Assembly: GCA_012841225.1 (NCBI GenBank)
Contig: DUVD01000127.1
Coordinates: 1 to 6,247 of the forward strand
DNA length: 6,247 bases
Direction: 5' to 3'
From: Fibrobacter sp.
Lineage (GTDB): Bacteria; Fibrobacterota; Fibrobacteria; Fibrobacterales; Fibrobacteraceae
Shown here: positions 1-5,171 of the stretch, one piece after another
Numbering within the stretch: the first letter of the stretch is position 1
Layout of the letters: every line of letters begins with the position of its first letter
Notes under the pieces: model-generated
The model's input: the letters and a program-made list of their open reading frames with translations, nothing else
Told to the model about the DNA's origin: nothing
The model's database searches: none
Translations under genes and position numbers: made by a program

Positions 1-192
1 AATCCGAAAAACAGCAAGATAGAAACCTTTTATAACACCGTGTGTTTCCAAAGACTCAATTGCATAGTGAGAACACGTTGGGTAAAATCGACAAGTTCCT
101 CTAAAAAAAGCAGGATGAATGTATTGATATGCACGAATAGGCGCAACCAGCACAAACAAAAGTGATTTTTTTACTGAACGAATTAAAGACAT
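1..192 (-). CDS. yidD: Membrane protein insertion efficiency factor YidD (partial, C-terminus missing)
   Basis: YidD is a small membrane-associated protein that assists YidC-dependent insertion of proteins into the inner membrane. Translating the minus strand from the ATG at 190-192 gives 64 residues that stay open to the window edge. They contain the family hallmark: a hydrophobic, basic N-terminus (MSLIRSVKKSLLFVLVAPIR), then YQYIHPAFF, then CRFYPTCSHYAIESL (residues 34-48) with its two conserved cysteines, then a HG..KG motif and the start of the R-I segment. Usual family length is about 70-85 residues, so only a short tail is lost. The start codon lies inside the end of rnpA (10 nt overlap), the normal rpmH-rnpA-yidD order, so translational coupling is likely. 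The next gene beyond the left edge is expected to be yidC, which is not visible here. Identification is secure. Confidence 0.95.
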   Translation of the reverse strand, partial: MSLIRSVKKSLLFVLVAPIRAYQYIHPAFFRGTCRFYPTCSHYAIESLETHGVIKGFYLAVFRI

Positions 193-533
193 AAAAGGCT
201 CTGCTTCATTTTAGACAAAAGCTTGTTTGCCGACTCTCGCAGTCTAAGGGAGGTCATCTCCTCCGCATTGTCATTCACAAAAACCATTGCCCAAACGGCT
301 GGTTTTAACTCTGAGGAGGCTTCAAAAAAAACAGGACGCAAAATTCGACGACAACGATTGCGGTAGACCGCGTTGCCATTTTTCTTTTTCGCCACAAAAC
401 AAAAACGGCAAATACCGTCCGGACTCGCTATCCACTTCATCGTCAAAGACGAAGAGCGAACAAACTTGCCATCGACAGAAATTTGCCGGAATTGAATAGG
501 CGATCGTAGCCGATAAGACCTTAAAGAGGCAAT
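183..533 (-). CDS. rnpA: Ribonuclease P protein component, probable AUU start
   Basis: RnpA is the protein subunit of RNase P; it binds the catalytic RNA and the 5' leader of precursor tRNAs. The signature is plain: the basic RNR region KKKNGNAVYRNRCRRILR, preceded by YRLRSPIQF and DGKFVRSSSLTMKW, which match the conserved N-terminal strand and helix of the family. The first ordinary start codon in this frame is a TTG at 444-446. It would give an 87-residue protein lacking the conserved N-terminal R-L-x5-F segment. The frame stays open upstream to the rpmH stop (543-545), and the only plausible initiator there is an ATT at 531-533. That start gives 116 residues, a normal RnpA length, and has TAAGG seven bases upstream. 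rpmH and rnpA are in the same frame, separated by the rpmH TAA. The family call is firm; the start is inferred. A sequencing error or use of another noncanonical codon cannot be excluded. Confidence 0.88.
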   Translation of the reverse strand: MASLRSYRLRSPIQFRQISVDGKFVRSSSLTMKWIASPDGICRFCFVAKKKNGNAVYRNRCRRILRPVFFEASSELKPAVWAMVFVNDNAEEMTSLRLRESANKLLSKMKQSLLCL

Positions 534-540
534 AAGCCGA

Positions 541-545
541 CCTTA
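541..545 (-). promoter_or_regulatory. Shine-Dalgarno-like TAAGG for rnpA, overlapping the rpmH stop
   Basis: On the minus strand the rpmH stop codon TAA runs directly into GG, forming TAAGG, which can pair with the 3' end of 16S rRNA. It lies 7 nt before the ATT at 531-533. This placement supports that codon as the rnpA start and would let ribosomes finishing rpmH re-initiate almost in place. The match is only five bases, so this is suggestive. Confidence 0.45.
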
Positions 546-698
546 TTTCTTATAGATGGTGTCGCTGACAGTTAAACGTTTGCGGCCCTTAGCACGGCGA
601 CGGTTAACAATAGCGCGGCCCCAACGGTCTTCCATGCGAGCGCGAAAGCCCTGCTTGTTAGCTCGTTTACGATTATGAGGTTGGAAAGTTCTTTTCAT
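543..698 (-). CDS. rpmH: 50S ribosomal protein L34
   Basis: L34 is a small, very basic protein of the large ribosomal subunit. The 51-residue product starts MKRTFQPHNRKRANKQGFRA and continues with RM, GR, VNRRRAKGRKRL and a lysine-rich end, an essentially canonical L34 of normal length (typically 44-52 residues). The ATG at 696-698 is preceded by AAAGG with about nine bases spacing. It heads the rpmH-rnpA-yidD cluster, with rnpA beginning about 9 nt after its stop codon, so L34 and RNase P protein are probably made from the same transcript. In many bacteria dnaA lies divergently just upstream; here a small lipoprotein gene and HU lie upstream on the same strand instead. No confident promoter was picked out in the A+T-rich 130 nt upstream. 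Confidence 0.97.
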   Translation of the reverse strand: MKRTFQPHNRKRANKQGFRARMEDRWGRAIVNRRRAKGRKRLTVSDTIYKK

Positions 699-828
699 GA
701 TATTAAACCTTTAAAAATTGCAATTCAGAATTCAAAATTTAACAAAACCTTCATATTAATCAAGGGGTTATGCCAAACTTACAGTAAATTTTGCCGTTTA
801 TAAGAATTAAAAAGCGTTGTTTTTATTT
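699..828. other. A+T-rich intergenic region between lipoprotein gene and rpmH
   Basis: This 130 nt gap must hold the end of the lipoprotein transcript and probably the rpmH promoter. On the minus strand there are several weak TTG-like and TAAT-like hexamers (for example TTGGCA near 771-776), but none pairs with a good partner at 16-18 nt. No convincing hairpin plus U-run follows the lipoprotein gene. Confidence 0.4.
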
Positions 829-993
829 TTAAGGCAGAGGTTCTTGGGGATCTGAGGGCAGACAAAGCGGATTTTGAGGGTCTGTAACACAAATATCTTT
901 TTCTAATTTAGAATCAGATGGGCCATTATTAGTACAAGCGATGCAACAAAATGAAAAACAAAGAATGCTTATTGAATAAAGTACGGCTTTCAT
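829..993 (-). CDS. Small hypothetical lipoprotein
   Basis: The product has 54 residues and no function I recognise. It begins MKAVLYSISILCFSFC, a short hydrophobic signal segment, followed by C-I-A-C at residues 17-20. The likely lipidated cysteine is Cys20, with Ile-Ala before it as in a lipobox, although position -3 is Cys rather than the usual Leu. The mature part is about 35 residues, acidic and proline-rich, with two further cysteines (Cys42 and Cys51 of the frame's longer reading, i.e. in DICVTD and NPLCLP) and a short imperfect repeat, DPQNPLCLPS followed by DPQEPLP. The ATG at 991-993 was chosen over one seven codons upstream because AAGGAG lies five bases ahead of it. It is expected to be membrane-anchored by its lipid. 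The signal segment and strong ribosome site support a real gene, but such small lipoproteins are hard to verify. Confidence 0.7.
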   Translation of the reverse strand: MKAVLYSISILCFSFCCIACTNNGPSDSKLEKDICVTDPQNPLCLPSDPQEPLP

Positions 994-1081
994 TTTAACT
1001 CCTTGGGTCGACAATTCTATTTTCTGCTATAAAAGATATAAAAAGAAAAAACATTGACCTTCTTTTGTGAAAACGTTCCAT

Positions 1082-1105
1082 AAAAAAAACCGCTTCGTAG
1101 CGGTT
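1082..1105 (-). terminator. Rho-independent terminator of the HU gene
   Basis: Read on the minus strand, AACCGCT, a four-base loop ACGA, and AGCGGTT form a perfect 7 bp stem followed by an uninterrupted run of Ts. It lies about 20 nt past the HU stop codon and should end the HU transcript before the lipoprotein gene, which then needs its own promoter. In the plus direction the stem is followed only by CTTTT, and no plus-strand gene ends there. Confidence 0.88.
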
Positions 1106-1125
1106 CTTTTACAAAAAAAAATAAA

Positions 1126-1428
1126 TTATTTTTTAGCTAATTTTGTTTTCTTTGCGGTTTCTTTTAAAGCAGCACCAGCTTTGAAGCCGACTGTTTTAGA
1201 AGCCTTGATCTTCATAGCTTCGCCAGTTTTTGGGTTACGACCCATACGAGCGCTGCGCTCTTTAACTTGGAATGTACCAAAGCCGATCAATTGAACGTTG
1301 CCGTCCTTTTTGATACCGGTAGTGATACCAGCAATTACAGCGTTAACTGCGCGTTCTGCGGCAGCTTTAGTTTCGATGCCAGCAGCCTTGTCGGCGAGAA
1401 CGGCGCTAATTAGATCTTGTTTGTTCAT
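1126..1428 (-). CDS. HU family DNA-binding protein
   Basis: HU is a small dimeric nucleoid protein that bends DNA without strong sequence preference and affects replication, repair and transcription. The 100-residue product starts MNKQDLISAVLADKAAGI, the usual N-terminal helix pair. It has the central GFGTFQVKERSARMGRNPKTGE region (about 49-70), with the G-R-N-P arm residues that intercalate into DNA, and ends in the conserved FKAGAALKE helix. A lysine-rich tail (TAKKTKLAKK) extends past the usual end of about 90 residues. The ATG at 1426-1428 has a perfect AAGGAG five bases upstream. The gene has its own promoter and terminator, so it is probably a strongly expressed single-gene unit. HU and IHF subunits share this fold; the homodimer-like HU call is preferred because the tail and overall sequence are generic HU, but which paralogue it is cannot be told. 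Confidence 0.95.
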   Translation of the reverse strand: MNKQDLISAVLADKAAGIETKAAAERAVNAVIAGITTGIKKDGNVQLIGFGTFQVKERSARMGRNPKTGEAMKIKASKTVGFKAGAALKETAKKTKLAKK

Positions 1429-1467
1429 TGTGACTCCTTGAGGGTTGTTTAAAATTCAACGTTAGAT

Positions 1468-1495
1468 ATTATACCTTTTTTTTGGCGGTAAACAA
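1468..1495 (-). promoter_or_regulatory. Sigma-70-type promoter for the HU gene
   Basis: On the minus strand a perfect TATAAT (1468-1473) is preceded, after 16 nt, by TTGTTT (1490-1495). The spacer contains a run of As on the transcribed-sequence strand. The start point would fall near 1460, giving a leader of about 30 nt that carries the AAGGAG ribosome site. The -10 box is perfect, the -35 box only half matches. Confidence 0.75.
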
Positions 1496-1523
1496 GTTTT
1501 TTTTTGATTTATTTTCCTCTGAG

Positions 1524-1538
1524 CCCCTATTTTAGGGG
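1524..1538 (-). other. Short stem-loop over the stop codon of the transporter gene
   Basis: CCCCTA, loop AAA, TAGGGG forms a 6 bp G+C-rich stem on the minus strand, spanning the TAA stop at 1532-1534. It is not followed by a T-run, so it is not a standard intrinsic terminator. It could slow 3' decay or be incidental. Some read-through of the upstream operon into the HU gene is therefore possible. Confidence 0.4.
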
Positions 1539-2683
1539 GTTACAGGGGGTTCGCAGGCACATTTTTCTTCTTCCGATGCTAAAAGTAAGTCTTGAGAGTC
1601 TCGACGGCGTTGTATTTTGTCCAAATAGACAAGGCACAAGCAGGTAAAGGGGATGGCCACAAGAAGGCCTAAAAACCCTAGCAATTTGCTCCACACCGAT
1701 AGTGAAAGAAGAATGCCCACAGGTGGCAGATTCATACTTTTTCCTATAATATTTGGAACTAGAACTAGGTCTTGAATCACTTGAATTACGCCATAAATGA
1801 CAACCAATATTAACGCCACTTCCAAAAAAGAAATACCCGTATCCAAAGCATAAACCACGCCGAGAAGAAGCGCCAGAGGAATGCTCATGAGCTGCAAGTA
1901 AGGAATCATATTTAAAGCGCCAATAAACAAACCAAATAAAAAACCCATGGGAAAACCAATGATGGAGAAGGCAGTGGCAAAAAGAACCCCAACCGACATA
2001 GCCACAATGGTTTGAGCTCGGAAGTAAGCAGCCATTAAATAGTCCATCTCTTTAGCGAGGTCTTCGGCTTCCTCCTTGTATTTTATAGGCACTAATTTCT
2101 TTATACGCGTCCTCAATTTAGGCATATCGAGCATAATAAAAATCAAGTACATTATAATTAGAACTGCGCCTGTAAGCCAAAGGACAACTGTTGCTGTGCC
2201 AGATAAAAAACCTAAAGCACCGGGTAGTACTTTAGAAAAAACAGCTTGAATGTCTTTCCAAAAGTCAATGCTCTGCATAGACTCTGCTATGTTATCCATA
2301 GAAATTAAATGGCGTAACCAGTCTATCATGCTTCCAGGAATAACCTCGTTTAAGCGCGCACTCCATGCAGAATCGGTTAAAAGTTTAGAAAGCAAAGTGC
2401 CTAATCTTTGTACCTCTTCCGTAATTTGAGGTATAAAAATAAGAAGCGCTAACCCGAACAATAATGTAAAAGCAAGCAAAACAATTATAACGGCCACAAT
2501 TCTAAAGCGTACTTTTTTCTGTAGCCTGTTCACAATAGGGTCAACTATATAAGCGAGCAAAAATGCGGCGCCAAATGGCACAAGGACTGCGCTTAAATAA
2601 TTCAACAGTAAAGCCGATATGGTGATCACGATTAGAGCGAAAATAAATTTCATTATTCTATCGACATCCCAGTGCCTATACAT
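1532..2683 (-). CDS. AI-2E family transporter (UPF0118, PerM/YdiK/TqsA-like)
   Basis: This is a polytopic inner-membrane protein of the autoinducer-2 exporter family. Known members include TqsA (linked to AI-2 export) and PerM/YdiK; for most members the substrate is unknown, so the family name should not be read as proof of quorum sensing. The 383-residue length is usual. Hydrophobic segments lie at about 11-29, 31-49, 60-84, 155-185, 226-246, 248-270, 284-306 and 322-353, with the long soluble stretch at 86-150 typical of the family. Family motifs visible include DPIVNRL near 48, LDMPKLR near 185, PYLQLMSIP near 261, and the conserved end QDLVLVPNIIGKSMNLPPV and LLGFLGLLVAIPF. The start ATG at 2681-2683 overlaps the end of the AraC-type gene by 8 nt and has AGGAG five bases upstream. 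It is the last gene of the four-gene operon. The C-terminal tail is short, charged and contains CAC. Confidence 0.92.
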   Translation of the reverse strand: MYRHWDVDRIMKFIFALIVITISALLLNYLSAVLVPFGAAFLLAYIVDPIVNRLQKKVRFRIVAVIIVLLAFTLLFGLALLIFIPQITEEVQRLGTLLSKLLTDSAWSARLNEVIPGSMIDWLRHLISMDNIAESMQSIDFWKDIQAVFSKVLPGALGFLSGTATVVLWLTGAVLIIMYLIFIMLDMPKLRTRIKKLVPIKYKEEAEDLAKEMDYLMAAYFRAQTIVAMSVGVLFATAFSIIGFPMGFLFGLFIGALNMIPYLQLMSIPLALLLGVVYALDTGISFLEVALILVVIYGVIQVIQDLVLVPNIIGKSMNLPPVGILLSLSVWSKLLGFLGLLVAIPFTCLCLVYLDKIQRRRDSQDLLLASEEEKCACEPPVTP

Positions 2684-3815
2684 GTGCTCTCCTATATTCT
2701 AAAGGGGTTTTTTGATGAGCTTGCTTAAATACTTTATTGAAATGACTGACATTACCAAAACCAACATTCAAAGCAATTTCTACCACTTGAAGATCTGTCT
2801 CTACAAGCAAGCGGCACGCTTCTTTTAATCTAACTTCATTAACATAACTACTAAAAGTCATCCCCACACTTTTTTTCAATCCTTCTGAAAACTTATTACG
2901 ATTCAAACCTACTTCTCTGCAGGCGTCTTCTAAGGAAAGCGTGGTCTCTTGGTAATGTGCATTGATGTAATCGATAATGCGATTGGCTTCTTTTTCTTGG
3001 TGGCTTTCTACAGGCAGCTTAGTATACTTTTTTATTGCTTGCTCTTTACGTAGTTTAATTTCAATTTTTTTTACAGCAAATGTTCTTGAGCGATCAATCC
3101 AAAGAAACCCAAGAAACAACACCGTAAAAACAAGTCCCATTGTAAAAACAATTCTATTTACAAAATGATTTTCTCCAAAAAAATGAATGCTTTTAATCTC
3201 AATCTCATCGGGAATACCAAGCATGGTTCCAGAGCCACTGGAAATGTCTATTTTAATACCGCGTTCGAGATACTTTAATTGATCGGGAGCCGTAAAGCCA
3301 TTGCGCTCAAACCACCACTCTGGAACAAGGAAGCCAGAAACAGGAACACGAACCTCTTGATACGAGCGCTCGGAAGGAATCACCTGTAACAAGTAGCGCG
3401 CAGACATGGGGTCTTCTACGCGAGTGAGTTTAGGATCGTTTGTAATCAGCTTAACTTGCACTTGCTTCATGTGACGCGTACGGAGCGTAATGCTTAAGGA
3501 ATCGAACAAAGAGAAGTCTATAAATTCTCCAGACATTTTTTTAGTGTCGGAAATTAAATCGATACCCATACCAGCATAAGGATAAGCGATGCCAGATCGA
3601 ACTATCAGGGAGAGTGCTAGCGAAGAATCATTCTGAGCCCAATTAGCAGTAGAAGCGCCTCCATCAGCGATATCCCCGTAAGCAAAAATAATCGAATTAG
3701 GTAATTCACCTACTGGATATATGGTTAATCTTTTGGAGTGAAATAAAAACCACACCGTAAAAAGCACTATTAAAGAAGTGGCAAAGAGAATCGTTATTTT
3801 GATTGTTTTAGTCAT
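2676..3815 (-). CDS. Membrane-anchored one-component AraC-family regulator with extracytoplasmic sensor domain
   Basis: The 379-residue product has one membrane segment at about 7-25, an ectodomain at 30-218, a second membrane segment at 219-240, a basic linker, and an AraC/XylS DNA-binding domain at about 275-377. The last contains two helix-turn-helix units: LSLEDACREVGLNRNKFSEGL near 294-313, and VVEIALNVGFGNVSHFNKVFK near 344-364, followed by TPLEYR, the standard AraC signature. The cell would sense something outside the inner membrane and change transcription directly, without a separate kinase. The ectodomain carries DGGAST at 51-56 and a VPEWWFERN segment at 164-172, and resembles the whole ectodomain of the preceding gene. 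The D-x-GG-x-ST pattern is reminiscent of carbohydrate-binding beta-sandwich folds, but no ligand can be claimed. It overlaps both its upstream neighbour and the transporter by 8 nt each, so it may control its own operon. Confidence 0.9.
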   Translation of the reverse strand: MTKTIKITILFATSLIVLFTVWFLFHSKRLTIYPVGELPNSIIFAYGDIADGGASTANWAQNDSSLALSLIVRSGIAYPYAGMGIDLISDTKKMSGEFIDFSLFDSLSITLRTRHMKQVQVKLITNDPKLTRVEDPMSARYLLQVIPSERSYQEVRVPVSGFLVPEWWFERNGFTAPDQLKYLERGIKIDISSGSGTMLGIPDEIEIKSIHFFGENHFVNRIVFTMGLVFTVLFLGFLWIDRSRTFAVKKIEIKLRKEQAIKKYTKLPVESHQEKEANRIIDYINAHYQETTLSLEDACREVGLNRNKFSEGLKKSVGMTFSSYVNEVRLKEACRLLVETDLQVVEIALNVGFGNVSHFNKVFKQAHQKTPLEYRRAHV

Positions 3816-4527
3816 TTTTTTCTTTATGGCGAAACCCTACAGCAATCGACACAACGACGAGAAAAAAGAACAAGATAACGCCAAAGGCCAGATTACTAAC
3901 ACCCTTAACCTCAATCGACTGAATAGAAATTGAAAATTCAGTGTCGCGAGGCGTTTCCCAGCTAGGGCTAATTTCAAATCGAGCAACGGCCTCTTGATGA
4001 CGCTGCTTTAGCCTTTTAGAAACATTTTTTTCCTCGTACCAAAAATCAGGAACATAAAGCTGCCACATAGGAATAGCAAGACGCTCGGTGCCACCTTTTA
4101 AGGGCCATTCTTTAATGAGTGGGCGGAAGGTCGAGAAGTCATCGGGGTCTGTAGCATCTGGATCGTAAGTCCAAACCTTAACGAGAATCTCTTTTATGTT
4201 TTGACTAGAAATATTTAAAATAAGCGTATCTACAAAAGTCCAATTATGATAACGTTGCTTTTTTTCGGAATCCAAATCCCAAACCACACCACACCATGCG
4301 GGAGTCGTGTTATCGGGGTGCAATTTGCACTTAAATAAAAGTGTGGAGTCGACAATAGAAAGCCCAGCAGTAGAAGCACCGCCTTCTATTTTGTCATCAT
4401 AAGTCATGACTACTGCACTTCCCGAAATAGGGTAAAGTTGTTCTTTAAATTCGCGATCTGGAATTAAAGCATAAACAACAAGTGCCAGTGCGGATAGCCC
4501 ACCTAAAATGATGTATAGTCTTTTCAT
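3808..4527 (-). CDS. Membrane protein with the same ectodomain as the AraC-type sensor, no output domain
   Basis: This 239-residue protein has a membrane segment at about 4-22, an ectodomain at 25-210, a second membrane segment at 212-231 and only eight residues after it. I do not recognise a named family. It aligns by eye with residues 1-245 of the AraC-type protein encoded next: YPI/YPV at 32, EGGAST/DGGAST at 48-53, KVWTYDPDAT/KLITNDPKLT at 117-126, VPDFWYEEKN/VPEWWFERNG at 159-168 and IQSIEVKG/IKSIHFFG at 202-209. It differs in having two cysteines in the ectodomain (Cys67 and Cys79), which the regulator's ectodomain lacks. Its start overlaps the upstream stop by 4 nt (ATGA), and its end overlaps the regulator's start by 8 nt (ATGACTAA). 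No ribosome site is obvious, so translation is probably coupled. A role as partner, ligand carrier or negative modulator of the regulator is inference. The gene call itself is strong. Confidence 0.85.
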   Translation of the reverse strand: MKRLYIILGGLSALALVVYALIPDREFKEQLYPISGSAVVMTYDDKIEGGASTAGLSIVDSTLLFKCKLHPDNTTPAWCGVVWDLDSEKKQRYHNWTFVDTLILNISSQNIKEILVKVWTYDPDATDPDDFSTFRPLIKEWPLKGGTERLAIPMWQLYVPDFWYEEKNVSKRLKQRHQEAVARFEISPSWETPRDTEFSISIQSIEVKGVSNLAFGVILFFFLVVVSIAVGFRHKEKND

Positions 4528-5048
4528 GATCTAGGGCCTAAAATATCTTTAAAGTGGAGATCGTATTGAATTAAATCGAGAGGGTCTTCTTCGGGCAGGG
4601 CTTCTCCGACTACTTTTGAAAGTATAAAATCAAAAAACCGGATAAAGAAAAAATGTTCTTTAACATGCTTCCCTTTTGACAGAGGGCGGAAAGGCGACTT
4701 TAACGTGCGTTCGAGAACTTCAGAAGTTAATGAAGGAGGCAAATGAAACAAATCACAACAAGTGGTCACATAAGCGGGAATGTTGTAATCGGGTAGCGCT
4801 CCTTTAACTAAAGGTTCACCATGATCTAAGCATTTCAGTTCACCACTAACAACCGGGTCTTTAATCGATTTGCCTTTAAGAACAGAAAGCCATGTTTTTC
4901 GAGTAGTATCCGAAATTTCTCGGCGAAAGCTCATCGTTTTATCGGCAGGAAAAAATGTGGAAAAACAACGAGGACAAATGCGCAGCGTAAAATGATGCAA
5001 TTTAATACTAGAAATCGACGACTGGCAAAAAGGGCAGGAATTTGTCAT
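4524..5048 (-). CDS. Hypothetical protein with two zinc-ribbon-like cysteine clusters
   Basis: The product has 174 residues from the ATG at 5046-5048. I recognise no characterised family. The N-terminus carries a clear zinc-ribbon pattern, CPFC at 5-8 and CPRC at 25-28 with a 16-residue loop. A second cluster at 73-102, C-L-D-H-G-x2-L through VTTCCDLFHLPP, has the shape of the zf-TFIIB type (C-x2-C/H ... C-x2-C/H followed by a LP..L helix), but with His in place of some cysteines, so metal binding there is less sure. The C-terminal part (about 130-150) is rich in Phe and Ile and may contact a membrane or a partner; it is not a clear membrane segment. A GTG 13 codons upstream is possible, but any Shine-Dalgarno would abut it directly; the ATG also lacks a good site. 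It is the first gene of the four-gene operon and overlaps the next by 4 nt. Confidence 0.75.
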   Translation of the reverse strand: MTNSCPFCQSSISSIKLHHFTLRICPRCFSTFFPADKTMSFRREISDTTRKTWLSVLKGKSIKDPVVSGELKCLDHGEPLVKGALPDYNIPAYVTTCCDLFHLPPSLTSEVLERTLKSPFRPLSKGKHVKEHFFFIRFFDFILSKVVGEALPEEDPLDLIQYDLHFKDILGPRS

Positions 5049-5058
5049 ATAAAGCAAA

Positions 5059-5094
5059 TATAACAAAACCCATAACCCGTTTTTCACCTCTCTT
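5059..5094 (-). promoter_or_regulatory. Tentative promoter region for the four-gene operon
   Basis: On the minus strand, TTGAAG near 5089-5094 is followed after 17 nt by TATGGG near 5066-5071. Transcription would then start close to the ATG at 5048, giving a very short leader, which would fit the absence of a ribosome site. The boxes are poor matches (four and three of six bases), so this is a weak call. Confidence 0.25.
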
Positions 5095-5171
5095 CAAAAT
5101 ATTAGTCGATTTAGAGGTGCTTTTATCTAGTTAGGCTAGGTTAAAACATTTGTTTTTTTTAATTTTTGAAT

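Noticed and set aside
287..499. Plus-strand open frame of 70 codons
   Set aside because: It lies wholly opposite rnpA, whose conserved RNase P motifs are unmistakable; the plus-strand product is basic and low in recognisable features.
1..828. Replication origin (DnaA boxes) near rpmH-rnpA
   Set aside because: oriC often lies near this cluster, but I saw no cluster of TTATCCACA-like boxes and dnaA is not present in the window.
1067..1294. Plus-strand open frame of 75 codons
   Set aside because: It runs through the HU terminator and opposite the conserved HU coding region; no ribosome site or family resemblance.
1524..1560. G-rich runs (GGGGG at 1535 and 1545) as a G-quadruplex
   Set aside because: Only two or three G-runs with uneven spacing; four are needed, and one run is part of the stem-loop over the stop codon.
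2977..3168. Plus-strand open frame with hydrophobic stretch
   Set aside because: It is antisense to the linker and second membrane segment of the AraC-type regulator, which explains its composition.
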